A stretch of DNA of 64,000 bases, taken from positions 3,100,001 to 3,164,000 of the forward strand of contig NZ_AP018823.1 of assembly GCF_002217795.2 (NCBI RefSeq), written 5' to 3'. Of this stretch, positions 44,411 to 54,700 are shown piece after piece (positions within the stretch are counted from its first letter, which is position 1; each line of letters starts with the position of its first letter). Origin of the DNA: Aquitalea magnusonii. GTDB taxonomy: Bacteria > Pseudomonadota > Gammaproteobacteria > Burkholderiales > Chromobacteriaceae. Below the pieces are notes generated by a model. The model made no database searches and had not been told where the DNA came from. It was given only the letters and a program-made list of their open reading frames with translations. A program made the position numbers and the translations under genes.

Positions 44411-45791
44411 GCGCCTGCGCCGGCTGGCTGACACCAGCAATTTCCGCCACGCCGCCATTGTGGCCTGGGCCATCCTGCTGATTGCACTGGGTGCCATGCT
44501 GCTGAGCAGCTATCTGATCGACAAGCTGATCCGCGAGCATGTGCGCGACATTGTCAGCATGAATCTGCACAACCAGTCCGCCCTGCTGGGACAGCATAGT
44601 CACCTCCCGCTGCTCACCAGCCTGCTGGCCAATACCCGCCAGGAACGTGACGGCATCCACAGCCTGCTGCTGGCACCCGATGGAGAAGTCCTGTTTGGTG
44701 CCGCCTACCTCAAGCAACTGCAAAGCTGCTGGCAACGCTGTCCGCCAAGCGAGGTGGATGCAGCGCTGGTGGACAGTGCCGGTGAGGCACACCATTTCCA
44801 GGGCATGCAGCTATCGCTGCCCGACCAGTCCTACTATCTGGTGGTGTATGACATCCTGCCCATGCAAACGCGGGTCAAGGTACTGCCGTTGGTGATCGGC
44901 GGCGGCCTGTTCCTGCTGCTGATCACCAGCCTGGGCCTGGGGCTGTACGCCAGCATGTTGAGCATGCGACGGGTGGATGACATCCGCCAGACGCTGCGTG
45001 GTTATATTGCCGGCAATCGCAGGCTGCGACTGCCAGAGGCCGCTCATGGCGATGAATTCGACCTGCTGGCGGCCGACATCAACCGCATGCTGGACCAGCT
45101 CAACCACCTGATGGACGAGTTGAAAGATGTCAGCAGCCACATGGCGCACGAATTGCGCACCCCGCTCACCCGCCTGCACCAGCAACTGGAAAACGTGGCC
45201 GAGCACGCCCGTTTCGGCCCCACCGCCGATGCCATTCATCGCGCGCTGGAAGAAGCCGAGCGCATCCAGCGCATGTTCAAGGCCATCCTGCGCATTGGTG
45301 AAGTGGAAAGTGCGCGCTGCGCCCATGCCTTTGCCTGGTTTAGCGCCGACAAGCTGCTGCAGGAACTGGCCGATTACTACCAGCCGCTGGCCGAATGCAG
45401 CCAGGTGACACTGGAGATCAGCGTGCAGCCCGCCCAGCAGCTTTATGGCGATCAGGCCCTGCTGTTCCAGGCCATGGCCAATCTGCTGGAAAACGCCTTC
45501 AAGTACGGCAAGCCTGCCGGCCAGATCCAGCTATTTGCCCATATTACGCAGCAGGAAGCGCAACTGGGTGTTGCCGACGAAGGCAGCGGCATCCCGCCAC
45601 ATCTGCGCAGCGATGCCACTCGCCGCTTCCGTCGCCTTGGCAGCCGCGAGGATGCACCGGGGCATGGCCTGGGACTGGCGCTGGTCAGCGCCATTGCCCG
45701 GCTGCATGGCGGCGCGCTGCAATTGCGCGACCGCAAGCCGTGCGGCCTGCTGGCCTGCATCGTACTGCCACAAGCAGCAGGGTCAGCCTGA
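44397..45791 (+). CDS. Sensor histidine kinase with periplasmic Cys pair, partner of the Fur-controlled regulator
   Basis: A 464-residue membrane kinase. TM1 is at about 20-42, a periplasmic domain at about 43-160, TM2 at about 161-187, HAMP at about 188-240, DHp at about 241-310 and the ATPase at about 345-460. The phospho-acceptor is His251 ('SSHMAHELRTPLTRL'), with N box 'LLENAFKYG', G1 'DEGSGIP' and G2 'GHGLGLALV'. The sensor loop has Cys111 and Cys115 (CWQRC), which could bind metal or heme or form a redox switch. I start at the ATG at 44397; a TTG two codons earlier is possible. The heme genes on both sides suggest heme or iron as the signal, but that is inference. Confidence 0.9.
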   Translation: MRWAKRLRRLADTSNFRHAAIVAWAILLIALGAMLLSSYLIDKLIREHVRDIVSMNLHNQSALLGQHSHLPLLTSLLANTRQERDGIHSLLLAPDGEVLFGAAYLKQLQSCWQRCPPSEVDAALVDSAGEAHHFQGMQLSLPDQSYYLVVYDILPMQTRVKVLPLVIGGGLFLLLITSLGLGLYASMLSMRRVDDIRQTLRGYIAGNRRLRLPEAAHGDEFDLLAADINRMLDQLNHLMDELKDVSSHMAHELRTPLTRLHQQLENVAEHARFGPTADAIHRALEEAERIQRMFKAILRIGEVESARCAHAFAWFSADKLLQELADYYQPLAECSQVTLEISVQPAQQLYGDQALLFQAMANLLENAFKYGKPAGQIQLFAHITQQEAQLGVADEGSGIPPHLRSDATRRFRRLGSREDAPGHGLGLALVSAIARLHGGALQLRDRKPCGLLACIVLPQAAGSA

Positions 45792-45800
45792 GCCCCGGTT

Positions 45801-46391
45801 TCAGGCCAGTTGAAAATACTGCTGCAACAACTGGCCAAAGCGGCGATAGGCCGCGCGCGCGCCATCCAGCACGGCCTGATGCTGTTCCGGCGCAATGCCC
45901 TCACTATCCAGCGAGGCGACAAACTGCCGCCAGGCCGCCGCACGTCCTGCCGGATAAGCCGCCAGATTGCGGGCGCCAAAGTCGGCAGTCAGCCCCAGCG
46001 CTTCCTGGGCCTGCTTGAACAGAAAAGCCGCCCCCAGGGTGGAGCCTTCCGACACATACAGCCAGCCCAAGGCTGCAGGCATCTGTACCTGGGCGGTGGC
46101 CACCTCGCCGCAGGCCGGAAGCGGACTGCCCAGATCAGCCAGGTCATCACGCGAGGCTTGCATGCGGCCACGGCTGTCCAGATCGCTTACCGCCTGCTGC
46201 AATTGCGTATCGGCAAACAGATGATCGATATCGCGCTGAAACACATACTGGGCCGCCACAAAGCGGGCGTAGTTTTCCCGGCTGGCAAAGGGCTGCGCCT
46301 GCTCCATCAACGCATGCATATGCTCGTGCAGGCTGCTGGTTTCGGTTTTCAGGCGCTGGGACAGCGCCGGGGCGGCAGTAAGGTTGGACAT
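45801..46391 (-). CDS. hemO: Heme oxygenase (HemO/PigA family)
   Basis: A 196-residue all-helical heme oxygenase of the Neisseria HemO/Pseudomonas PigA group. The proximal heme ligand is His22 ('LKTETSSLHEHMHALM'), and the distal-helix signature 'ALGWLYVSEGSTLGAAFLFKQA' carries the flexible glycines. It opens imported heme to biliverdin, CO and free iron in the cytoplasm. A Fur-like box lies upstream. It ends 9 bp from the convergent sensor kinase gene. Confidence 0.94.
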   Translation of the reverse strand: MSNLTAAPALSQRLKTETSSLHEHMHALMEQAQPFASRENYARFVAAQYVFQRDIDHLFADTQLQQAVSDLDSRGRMQASRDDLADLGSPLPACGEVATAQVQMPAALGWLYVSEGSTLGAAFLFKQAQEALGLTADFGARNLAAYPAGRAAAWRQFVASLDSEGIAPEQHQAVLDGARAAYRRFGQLLQQYFQLA

Positions 46392-46436
46392 GTTGTACTC
46401 CTGTAGTCTGGCCGCAAGGCGCTGGCCATGCGGTAT

Positions 46437-46451
46437 TGAGAATAAGTATCA
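46437..46451 (-). promoter_or_regulatory. Fur-like box upstream of hemO
   Basis: TGAGAAT-a-AGTATCA matches the 7-1-7 Fur core (TGATAAT-N-ATTATCA) at 12 of 14 positions, about 46-60 bp before the hemO start codon. Confidence 0.75.
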
Positions 46452-46534
46452 ATTGAGCCAGAAAAACCGCTACAGGACACGTTAAGTTATCTTCATGCAA
46501 ACCCTGCCCACCGCACACAACAGCGTTGCAGAGA

Positions 46535-46561
46535 TAAAAAAAAACCCCCTGACGGGGGTGG
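46535..46561 (-). terminator. Terminator of the gabT-gabP operon
   Basis: On the minus strand CCACCCCC-gtca-GGGGG is followed by a run of nine T, 60 bp past the gabP stop. The complementary A-tract lies on the hemO side. Confidence 0.9.
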
Positions 46562-46620
46562 AAGTAATGCTCTGGGTCGAACAGGGCAAAGGAAGGGATT
46601 TGATCGGATAACCTGTCTGA

Positions 46621-48021
46621 TCAGGACTGTGTGGCCACCTTGGCTTCACGCGAACCCATCCACGGTGTGCCATACATGCGCGAGCGCACCCAACCCACCA
46701 CCAGCAGGGCCAGCGACAACAGGCCGGTACTGATGACTTCAACCTGGTGTTCCGGACGGATGGCCATCAGCACCACCACGGCACAGATAAAGACAATCAC
46801 GATCCAGGTCAGGGTCGGGAACATCCACATGCGGAAGGCCGGGGTTTCGCCATTGGCTTCCATGCGCTGACGCATGCGCAACTGGGAAATGGCAATCACC
46901 AGGTACACCAGCAGTGCGATGGTGCCGGAGGTGGCCAGCAGGATGTCGAACACTTCCTTGGGCATCAGGTAGTTGGCAATCACGGTCATGAAGCCCACCA
47001 CCATGGAACCCAGCACCGCCTTTTGCGGGGTGCCGTTGGGGGCGATGTCGCCAAACATCTTGATGGCATCGCCACGGCTGGACAGCGAGTACAGCATGCG
47101 CGAGGCGGTATACAGCGCGGAGTTCAGGCAACTGGCCACCGACACCAGTACCACCACGTCAACAATGGCCTTGGCATTAGGGATGCCGATCAGCTGCAAG
47201 GTGCGCTGGTAAGAACCCAGGGCGGCCAGTTGCGGGTCGTTCCAGGCCACCAGTGCAGTCACCACAAAGATGGAACCCAGGTAGAACAGGCTGATGCGCC
47301 ATACCACCGAGTTAGTGGCCTTGGTGATTTGCTGTTGCGGATTGTCCGATTCAGCCGCGGCAATGGTGACAATCTCGGTACCCAGGAAGGTAAACATGGT
47401 GGTGAGCATGGCCCCCAGCACCGCGCCAAAGCCCTTGGGCATGAAGCCACCCTGGTCGAACAGGCGGGCCGTACCGCTTACCTGGCTGCCCGGAATCAGG
47501 CCGAACATGGCGGCACCGGCCACGGCCAGGAAGGCCACGATGGCCACCACCTTCACCAGCGCGAACCAGAACTCGAACTCGCCGTAGTTCTTCACGCTGA
47601 ACAGGTTAGTGATGGTCAGCAAGATGGTGATGCCCAGCGCAAAGGCCCACATCGGCACGCTGGCAAACCAGGCATGCAAAATGGTGGCGGCGGCATTGGC
47701 TTCCAGCGGAATCACCAGCACCCAGAACCACCAGTACAGCCAGCCGATGATGTAACCGGCCCAGTGCCCGATGGCACGGTCGGCATAGGTGGAAAACGAG
47801 CCGGTATCCGGCGAGGCAACCGCCATTTCACCCAGCATGCGCATGACCAGAACCACCAGCAGACCCGCCATGCCATAAGCCAGCAACACGGCCGGGCCGG
47901 CTTCGGCGATGGCGTGGCCGGAACCCACAAACAGGCCGGCGCCAATCACACCGGCAATGGACAGCATGGTGACGTGACGTTGCTTGAGCCCGTGGCTCAA
48001 GCCTTGTGATGAAGCACTCAT
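46621..48021 (-). CDS. gabP: Amino acid permease, GABA permease-like
   Basis: A 466-residue APC-superfamily transporter with 12 TM segments, started at the ATG at 48021 behind GGGAG. 'LKQRHVTMLSIAGVIGAGLFVGSGHAI' (key GxGLF substrate-binding turn) and 'EIVTIAAAESDNPQQQITKAT' are the AAT-family hallmarks. The sequence is closest to GabP/proline-specific permeases. Its place 215 bp downstream of gabT, in the same orientation, supports 4-aminobutyrate as substrate. A GC-rich hairpin at 48138-48159 lies between the two genes. Confidence 0.9.
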   Translation of the reverse strand: MSASSQGLSHGLKQRHVTMLSIAGVIGAGLFVGSGHAIAEAGPAVLLAYGMAGLLVVLVMRMLGEMAVASPDTGSFSTYADRAIGHWAGYIIGWLYWWFWVLVIPLEANAAATILHAWFASVPMWAFALGITILLTITNLFSVKNYGEFEFWFALVKVVAIVAFLAVAGAAMFGLIPGSQVSGTARLFDQGGFMPKGFGAVLGAMLTTMFTFLGTEIVTIAAAESDNPQQQITKATNSVVWRISLFYLGSIFVVTALVAWNDPQLAALGSYQRTLQLIGIPNAKAIVDVVVLVSVASCLNSALYTASRMLYSLSSRGDAIKMFGDIAPNGTPQKAVLGSMVVGFMTVIANYLMPKEVFDILLATSGTIALLVYLVIAISQLRMRQRMEANGETPAFRMWMFPTLTWIVIVFICAVVVLMAIRPEHQVEVISTGLLSLALLVVGWVRSRMYGTPWMGSREAKVATQS

Positions 48022-48235
48022 GAAAGATTCTCCCAAAACCGGCAGCCTGCGTGGGCAAGGTCCGCCAGTCATGACGTTTTATTGTTTTATGTTTTTTGAA
48101 ATGACCCACATTACTTCTTGGACACAGGCGACACCGTGCCACTGCCCGCAGGCAGTGGCGGCGCACGCCCGTGCTTACCGCTAGCCAGGGCGGACAGGCT
48201 TACCGGGACGGGTCAGCCGGTCCTGCCTGACGGCA
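48022..48235 (-). other. gabT-gabP intercistronic region with hairpin
   Basis: GCCACTGCC-cgca-GGCAGTGGC (48138-48159) is a perfect 9-bp stem with no T-run, so it is more likely an mRNA-processing or attenuating hairpin than a full terminator. AT-rich DNA at 48075-48110 may hold a second promoter for gabP. Confidence 0.5.
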
Positions 48236-49501
48236 TCAGGCCTTCAGCGCAGCTTCCAGCTTGGCCAGCGCTTCGGCGAAGATTTCGTCTTCGATGGTGA
48301 GGGGGAACAGGAAACGCAGCACATTGCCGTACACCCCGCAGGTCAGCAGGATCAGGCCGGATTCCAGCGCCTTGCTCTGTACCTTCTTGGTAAATTCGGC
48401 ATCCGGCTGGTGCGTGCCCGGCTGGTTGAACTCCACGGCCACCATGGCACCCAGACCACGCACGTCGGCAATCTGCGGAATATCGCGTTTCAGGCTGTGC
48501 AGCTTTTCCTTCAGCAAGTCGCCCAGCTTGTTGGAACGCTCCAGCAGGTTTTCTTCGCGGATCACGTCAATCACCGCACCGGCTGCGGCCAGGCCCAGCG
48601 GGCTGCCGGCATAGGTGCCGCCCAGCGCGCCGGGAGCCGATACATCCATCAGCTCGGCCTTGCCCACCAGCGCGGACAGCGGGAAGCCACCGGCCAGCGA
48701 CTTGGCCATGGTGGTGAGGTCCGGGGCAACCGGGTAGTGCTCCATGGCAAACAGCTTGCCGGTACGGGCAAAGCCGGCCTGCACTTCGTCGGCAATCAGC
48801 ACGATGCCGTGGGCATCACACAGTTGGCGCAGCGCAACAACCCACTCTGTCGGTGCGATATTGAAACCACCCTCGCCCTGAACCGGCTCGAAGATGATGG
48901 CGGCTACGCGCTTGGCTTCGATATCGAACTTGAACAGTTTTTCAATGCTGGCCAGCGAATCCTCAACCGATACGCCATGCAGGGCGTTCGGGTAAGCGGC
49001 GTGGTAGATCTCACCCACAAACGGACCAAAACCGATCTTGTACGGGGCCACCTTGCCAGTCAGCGCCATGCCCAGCATGGTGCGGCCGTGGAAGGCACCG
49101 CCAAAGGCGATCACACCCGGACGGCCAGTCGCAGCGCGGGCCACCTTGATGGCGTTTTCCACTGCTTCGGCGCCGGTGCTGAAGAAGGCGGTTTTCTTGG
49201 CAAAATTGCCCGGTGTCAGCTGGTTCAGCTTTTCAGCCACGCTGACATAGGATTCGTAGGGAATGATGGAATACGAGGTATGGCTGAAGCGATTGAGTTG
49301 CTCGGCCACGGCGGCCTGCACCTTGGCATGCAGATGGCCGGTATTGAGTACGCCGATACCGCCGGCGAAGTCGATGTAACGGTTGCCTTCCACATCCCAT
49401 ACTTCGGCGTTCTTGGCCTTGTCGGCAAAGAAGGTGCACATGACGCCCACGCCACGCGGGGTTGCATCCGCCTTGCGCTGCATCAGGTCCTTGTTGCTCA
49501 T
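48236..49501 (-). CDS. gabT: 4-aminobutyrate aminotransferase
   Basis: A 421-residue class III PLP aminotransferase that transfers the amino group of GABA to 2-oxoglutarate, giving succinate semialdehyde. The N-terminal 'GVGVMCTFFADKAKNAEVWDVEGNRYIDFAGGIGVLNTGH' region, PLP contacts 'FSTGAEAVENAIKVAR' and 'LIADEVQAGFARTGK', and the Schiff-base Lys in 'TMAKSLAGGFPLSA' are typical of GabT (about 425 residues). It is upstream of gabP. A TTGACA (49576-49581, minus strand) may be the -35 of its promoter. The window has no gabD; the aldehyde dehydrogenase at 32-33.6 kb is not of that type. Confidence 0.94.
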   Translation of the reverse strand: MSNKDLMQRKADATPRGVGVMCTFFADKAKNAEVWDVEGNRYIDFAGGIGVLNTGHLHAKVQAAVAEQLNRFSHTSYSIIPYESYVSVAEKLNQLTPGNFAKKTAFFSTGAEAVENAIKVARAATGRPGVIAFGGAFHGRTMLGMALTGKVAPYKIGFGPFVGEIYHAAYPNALHGVSVEDSLASIEKLFKFDIEAKRVAAIIFEPVQGEGGFNIAPTEWVVALRQLCDAHGIVLIADEVQAGFARTGKLFAMEHYPVAPDLTTMAKSLAGGFPLSALVGKAELMDVSAPGALGGTYAGSPLGLAAAGAVIDVIREENLLERSNKLGDLLKEKLHSLKRDIPQIADVRGLGAMVAVEFNQPGTHQPDAEFTKKVQSKALESGLILLTCGVYGNVLRFLFPLTIEDEIFAEALAKLEAALKA

Positions 49502-50071
49502 GCTGTTTCTCCTGTCATTGACAAATCGAGTGGCAATTTTTTAAACAGTCGATACCTGGCTACAGTATCCAAAGCTGTCAAATCCTTGTATCAACTGGAT
49601 TTTCCATTGCATCTCGGCGCACCAATTCTAATCACGCGTTTAACAAAATACCACAATGAATATTATTTTAAACACGATTGGCCGCTGGAATGCCCGCCGC
49701 ATGACAAGGCAAGCCTTTGAAAAAAAAAGCTTTATCGGAAAAGTTGAACACAGGAAAAAAGCGGGAAATTTTCAGCAAAAACACATCAAAAATCAGACAA
49801 ATTGTGGCCCTGCTCCCGCCACTCCCACCACTGTCTTGGCATGAAGAAAAATGACAGCGACAAGCAACCGTCCGGGCCAACAATGGCAGGCCGCGATGAT
49901 GCACGGCGCACCGGCCATCATCCATCCAGCGCATGCAACTAAAGTCGAATGTCAACCGCCGGGCTGGCGCTATAGGCTGCATGCATGACTCAGGTCATGA
50001 ACACGATGCAGATTCCCGCAAGCAGTCCGGGCTTCCCTCGCAGGCCGCCCGTCAATAATGGAGATAACACA
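49502..50071. promoter_or_regulatory. Divergent promoter region of gabT and the alcohol dehydrogenase
   Basis: These 570 bases contain AT-rich DNA at 49540-49800, including oligo-A runs, which stands out in this GC-rich genome. The alcohol dehydrogenase frame is open back to 49985, but I place its start at 50072. Apart from a TTGACA on the gabT side I see no convincing operator, and no coding sequence. Confidence 0.45.
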
Positions 50072-51223
50072 GTGACCACCACGACCTTCTTTATTCCTGC
50101 TGTCAATGTCATGGGTGCTGGCTGCCTTAAAGATGCCATGGCCGCCATCCAGGGTTACGGCTTCCGGCATGCGCTGATTGTCACCGACAAGGTGCTGGAC
50201 CAAATCGGTGTCGCAGGCCAGATCCAGGCCCTGCTGAACGAACGCGACATCCAGTCCACCATCTTTGCCGGTGCCAAGCCCAATCCGACCATCGCCAATG
50301 TCGAGGCCGGCCTTGCCGTGCTGCAGGAAAAGCAATGCGACTTTGTCATTTCGCTGGGCGGCGGCTCGCCGCACGACTGTGCCAAGGGCATTGCCCTGGT
50401 GGCCACCAATGGCGGACAGATTGCCGACTACGAAGGCGTGGATCGCTCGAAAAAACCGCAGTTGCCACTGATTGCCATCAACACCACCGCAGGCACGGCC
50501 AGTGAGATGACACGCTTTTGCATCATTACCGACGAAGCAAGGCATGTGAAAATGGCGATTGTCGATCGCAATGTCACCCCCTTGCTATCGGTGAATGATC
50601 CGGACCTGATGATTGCCAAACCCAAGGGCCTGACCGCAGCCACCGGCATGGACGCCCTCACCCACGCCATCGAAGCCTATGTCTCCACCGCGGCCACGCC
50701 GATTACCGATGCCTGCGCCCTCAAGGCGGTGTCGCTGATCTCCCAATACCTGCGCACCGCAGTGGAAAACGGCAAAAACCTGGAAGCGCGCGAACAGATG
50801 GCCTACGCCGAGTTTCTGGCCGGCATGGCCTTCAACAATGCGTCGCTAGGCTATGTCCATGCGATGGCGCACCAGTTGGGCGGGGTGTACGACCTGCCGC
50901 ACGGCGTATGCAATGCCCTGCTGCTGCCGCATGTGGAAGCCTTCAATGTGCAGACCTCCGCCGCCCGCCTGGCCGATGTTGCCAGCGCCATGGGGGTGAA
51001 CACCCAGGGCCTGACTGCCGAGGCAGCAGCCAAAGCCTGCCTGGTGGCCATCCGCAAACTGGCAGCCGATATCGGCATCCCGGCCACGCTCACCGAGCTG
51101 GGCGTGAAGCGGGAGGACATTCCGCTGCTGGCGCGCAATGCGCTCAAGGATGCCTGCGGCCTGACCAATCCGCGCCAGGCCAGCCAGGCTGAAATCGAAA
51201 GTATTTTCGAAGGCGCGATGTAA
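50072..51223 (+). CDS. Iron-containing alcohol dehydrogenase (AdhB/YiaY-like)
   Basis: I choose the GTG at 50072: it has GGAG nine bases upstream, begins the conserved '[16 protein letters not shown]' and gives 383 residues, the usual length of AdhB/YiaY. The frame is open 29 codons further without conservation. NAD binding is by '[22 protein letters not shown]'. The metal ligands lie in '[12 protein letters not shown]' and '[27 protein letters not shown]' (Asp and three His). The enzyme interconverts primary alcohols and aldehydes. It is monocistronic, with a terminator at 51277-51308. Confidence 0.92.
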   Translation: MTTTTFFIPAVNVMGAGCLKDAMAAIQGYGFRHALIVTDKVLDQIGVAGQIQALLNERDIQSTIFAGAKPNPTIANVEAGLAVLQEKQCDFVISLGGGSPHDCAKGIALVATNGGQIADYEGVDRSKKPQLPLIAINTTAGTASEMTRFCIITDEARHVKMAIVDRNVTPLLSVNDPDLMIAKPKGLTAATGMDALTHAIEAYVSTAATPITDACALKAVSLISQYLRTAVENGKNLEAREQMAYAEFLAGMAFNNASLGYVHAMAHQLGGVYDLPHGVCNALLLPHVEAFNVQTSAARLADVASAMGVNTQGLTAEAAAKACLVAIRKLAADIGIPATLTELGVKREDIPLLARNALKDACGLTNPRQASQAEIESIFEGAM

Positions 51224-51276
51224 ACCCAGGACGGAAAAATCTGCCCCGCAAAAACCCGCCCAAAGGGGCGGAATGC

Positions 51277-51308
51277 AAAACCGCCGGCCCGGAAGGGCTG
51301 GCGGTTTT
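51277..51308. terminator. Bidirectional terminator between the alcohol dehydrogenase and pilE
   Basis: AAAACCGCCGGCCC-ggaa-GGGCTGGCGGTTTT, a 14-bp stem with a single mismatch and A/T tracts on both sides. It sits between two convergent operons. Confidence 0.93.
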
Positions 51309-51342
51309 GCTATGGCCAGCGGCGACGGCGATGTCCGGCTGT

Positions 51343-51741
51343 TTACTGATGACAGCTACCGGTGTTGATTTGGCTGCAATACAGGATGTTGCCGTCCTGA
51401 TCGACCGAAATGGTTTCCGTACCGGCCTGCGACATGCCGTCCACCGGCGTGGCCACCAGGGAGAAGGTGTCCGCCGTGGCACCGCTGGCGGCAATGTTGT
51501 ACAGCGCAGTGCCGGTGCTGGGCGAGGTGGTTTGTGGCAGGGTGGCCGAGGCATAACTGCCCTTCTCCGCATACAGCCGCGCCATATAGTGGGCGTTTTC
51601 CACCAAGCTGGCCTTGGCAGCCGCCTGATTACCCTTGATCACGTGCTGGGTGTAGGAAGGATAGGCAACAGCAGCCAGGATGCCGACAATCGCCACCACG
51701 ATGACCAGCTCGATCAGGGTAAAACCATTTTGTTTCTTCAT
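51343..51741 (-). CDS. pilE: Type IV minor pilin (PilE-like)
   Basis: A 132-residue type IV pilin with the class III leader MKKQNG^FTLIELVIVVAIVGILAAVAYPSY, where the prepilin peptidase would cut after Gly6 and Glu5 of the mature chain is present. The C-terminal half has a short beta-region and a disulfide-loop pair (Cys in 'ILYCSQ' and 'TGSCHQ'). It closes the fimT-pilVWX-pilY1-pilE operon, as in Pseudomonas, so it is a minor pilin priming or capping the fibre. It lies 8 bp after pilY1. Confidence 0.92.
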   Translation of the reverse strand: MKKQNGFTLIELVIVVAIVGILAAVAYPSYTQHVIKGNQAAAKASLVENAHYMARLYAEKGSYASATLPQTTSPSTGTALYNIAASGATADTFSLVATPVDGMSQAGTETISVDQDGNILYCSQINTGSCHQ

Positions 51742-51749
51742 GTTCTGCC

Positions 51750-54700
51750 TCAGAAAATTTCACGCCAGCTAATGCGCCGGCCCACCGATGTGACACGCGG
51801 TATCAGCTTGCCGGCAGCCACATTGCCATTACTGCCGCCGGTGCCGCCCACGTAGAAAGTCAGCACTTCATTGGTGTTGGTGGAGGAAGGATAGGGGTAG
51901 GTCCCCATCTGTCCCGAATCGGTGGTGGTGTAATCGCCCAGATTCACCGTGGTAACGGTAAAGGCAATCGACAAGGCCGACGGGATACCAATGTTGTAGT
52001 TGATGCCGGAAGGGACAATTTTGGTTTTACCATCAGAATCCGTCACCATATCGCCATCCGGTGATGCAGTGCTGGTATTGATCTTGCCATCGCCATTCAA
52101 GTCAAAGGCCGGAGATGATGGCCTCCCACCCGTCATCAAGTCCAGCGCCATCACCCAGCCGCTTTGCTGGTTAACATTGCTGCACACCTTGTCACTGCCC
52201 TTGAGTATCTGGGTGGTGAAATACAGCTTGCCCAGCGCCACCACCGGCTGGTAGAGCATGCGCTCACCATTGCTGCTGTCCATATTGAATACCCAACCAG
52301 CCCGATTACCAGTTGGCCCCACCGACAAGCCAGGGGTGGTGGCCGCATCGGTAATGGTGGTGGTTTTACGGAACACCACGCTGCTGCCGAGCTTGCTGGA
52401 GGCGGTTGAAATGGCTGAACCATCAAGGGAGGCCGTGCCATTCAGCTTGGCCATTTCGGTATCGGTAATGAAGGTGGAACTGCTGTAAGTCAGGTTGGTC
52501 TTGGTCTGGTCGTCGTAAATCCCATACAAGGACTGTGGATACACCGTGGTACGGTCATTCACCGTAGTGTTCTCGTACATCATGCGACCGGTGCCGACAT
52601 AAATCATGTACCCACCCCCGGGGATGGCATAAATGGCCGGTGCCGCCACCACCGGCTGGTTGGCCTGGGTGGTAAAGAACTTGCTGGCTGAAGTGGTGGT
52701 GGACTTGCTGGTCTGCAGGGTAAAGCGCCAGACATTACCTGCCTGATCGCCTGCATAGACATAGTCGGCCACCTTGTCACTATTGATATCCAGCACCGCC
52801 GGTGAGGACAGGCCATTGCTGGCGGTGCCGGTATCCAGCTCATACAGCATGGCACCGGTTTTCAGGTCAATCACCATCAGGGTGGTGGCCTTGTTGGCAG
52901 AGTCATAGCCGTTACCGGTAATCATCGCCCACTTTTTTGCCCCGTTTACATACACCTGGGCAATCACCGGCTTGGCAAAGGTATAACCCAGGTTGCCAAA
53001 ACCGGGGTCTGCCGGCACATGATCCCACAGCACATTCTTGCTGCCGAACGCACTGCCACCGCTCAACTGGGCCGGATTGGCCACGGTATTGCTGATATCC
53101 AGCGCAAACAGGCCCTGTCCACCCTGCGCCATGCCGCCGGTCAATATCGCGTTGTTTGCGGTGGAAAACTGGTTATCACCACCGCTGACATTATTGAAGG
53201 TGAGACTGCCATTGACAAAATACAGGTGCGGCTGGGCAGTACCATAAGTCGTAGAACCCAGTAAGGCTAGGTTGGCTGCGGTCACGGCACGCGGAATATA
53301 GGAAAAGGCTTCGGTGTAATTGCTGGTGGTGCGGCCAAATACATGCAACATGCCATCATTGGCCCCCACAGCGAAACCGGCGGTGGCTGTCGTACCAAAC
53401 GGTGTTGGTGTGGAGTCGATAATGTCACCCAAGGTGGAGGGGGTGGATTTATCACCGCTACGGCTACGCCAGCCGGATGGTGAGCCACCGGCAAGATAAC
53501 TGTTCAGATTGCTGTTACTGGAGATGCTTGAATACAGTACGCCATTGGCACTGGCACCGTTGCTGGTGAAAATATTGGCCAGCCGGGTGGTACTGGATGA
53601 ATTGAACAGCACCGGAATGGACGAATTCAGATCAGCCAGGCCCGTCGTGCTGCTGACCGTGTAAGCATGCAACTGGCCAGACCAGTCACCGGAATAAAAA
53701 GTCGCCTGAATTGCTTCGGTCGGATTGGTGGGCTTGCTGGCAACAACGGGAACATTGGTCGCAGTAGTAGAACTGATACTGTTCAGAACCGCCTTCAGAG
53801 AGTTGGTCAGCGAGGTTTCATCACTGGCATTAAAGCTTTGACCGCCGCCTGCAGTCGCCGTAGCAGTCAATACCTTTTGACCATCATCCGTTGCTGGCAA
53901 ACCAAAACCAATGGTGTAAGTGACAATGGGCTGTGCAGTGGCAGCACTGAATGTATTGCCTTCCAGATCCGTGGTCACACCATTGGGAACAATACCGTTC
54001 TGGTAATAAAAGCCGGCATAGCGAATCAGAGTTGGATCGACACTGCTACCGACACTCGGCATTGCAACGCCTACCGGAGTATAACTATTCAATGCAACAG
54101 ATGTACCCGATTTGTTTTTTTCGGTTGCATTGACTACTTCATCATTTGGATAACCATCCGAAATGAAGATAACAAAATTTTTCTGACACACATATTTGAT
54201 TGGCGAATCATTGGTATAATCCTGCGGCGTCTGATAGCTGGGATAACCATTCCAGCCAGGTCGGCCGGAAAACGAGCGCATGATATTATAAAATGCACCG
54301 GCACTTGGCGTACCAAGATAATCCGTCAAACCAGTACCATTAATATCATTGGTAAAATTGGTCAACTGTGTACTAGAATCCGATGATGTTGGATCACTCC
54401 AGCCATCCAGCTTCAGACTGGACCGTAGCGGAACATAACCCCCATACCACCGAGAATATGGACCATAATTAAAATGAAACAAGCCCCAATACGCCATATC
54501 CCAGTTATTATTCAACAAATTGGTCAGAACTTTTCTGGCAATCGTAATTTTTGAAGGATTAGTCGTGGTGATGGACCGACCATTTGGCGCATCCTTCATA
54601 CTGCCCGAATCATCCACCATCAAGGCGATATTGGGCCGCACGGTTTTCTGATTGAGGTATAGCGGAACCGCAGGATACAGACTTGCCGCAAAGCCAGTCG

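Noticed and set aside
49955..49980. A sigma-54 promoter before the alcohol dehydrogenase (TGGCGC...CTGCA)
   Set aside because: The GG-to-GC spacing is 11 in place of 10 and the -24 element is imperfect.
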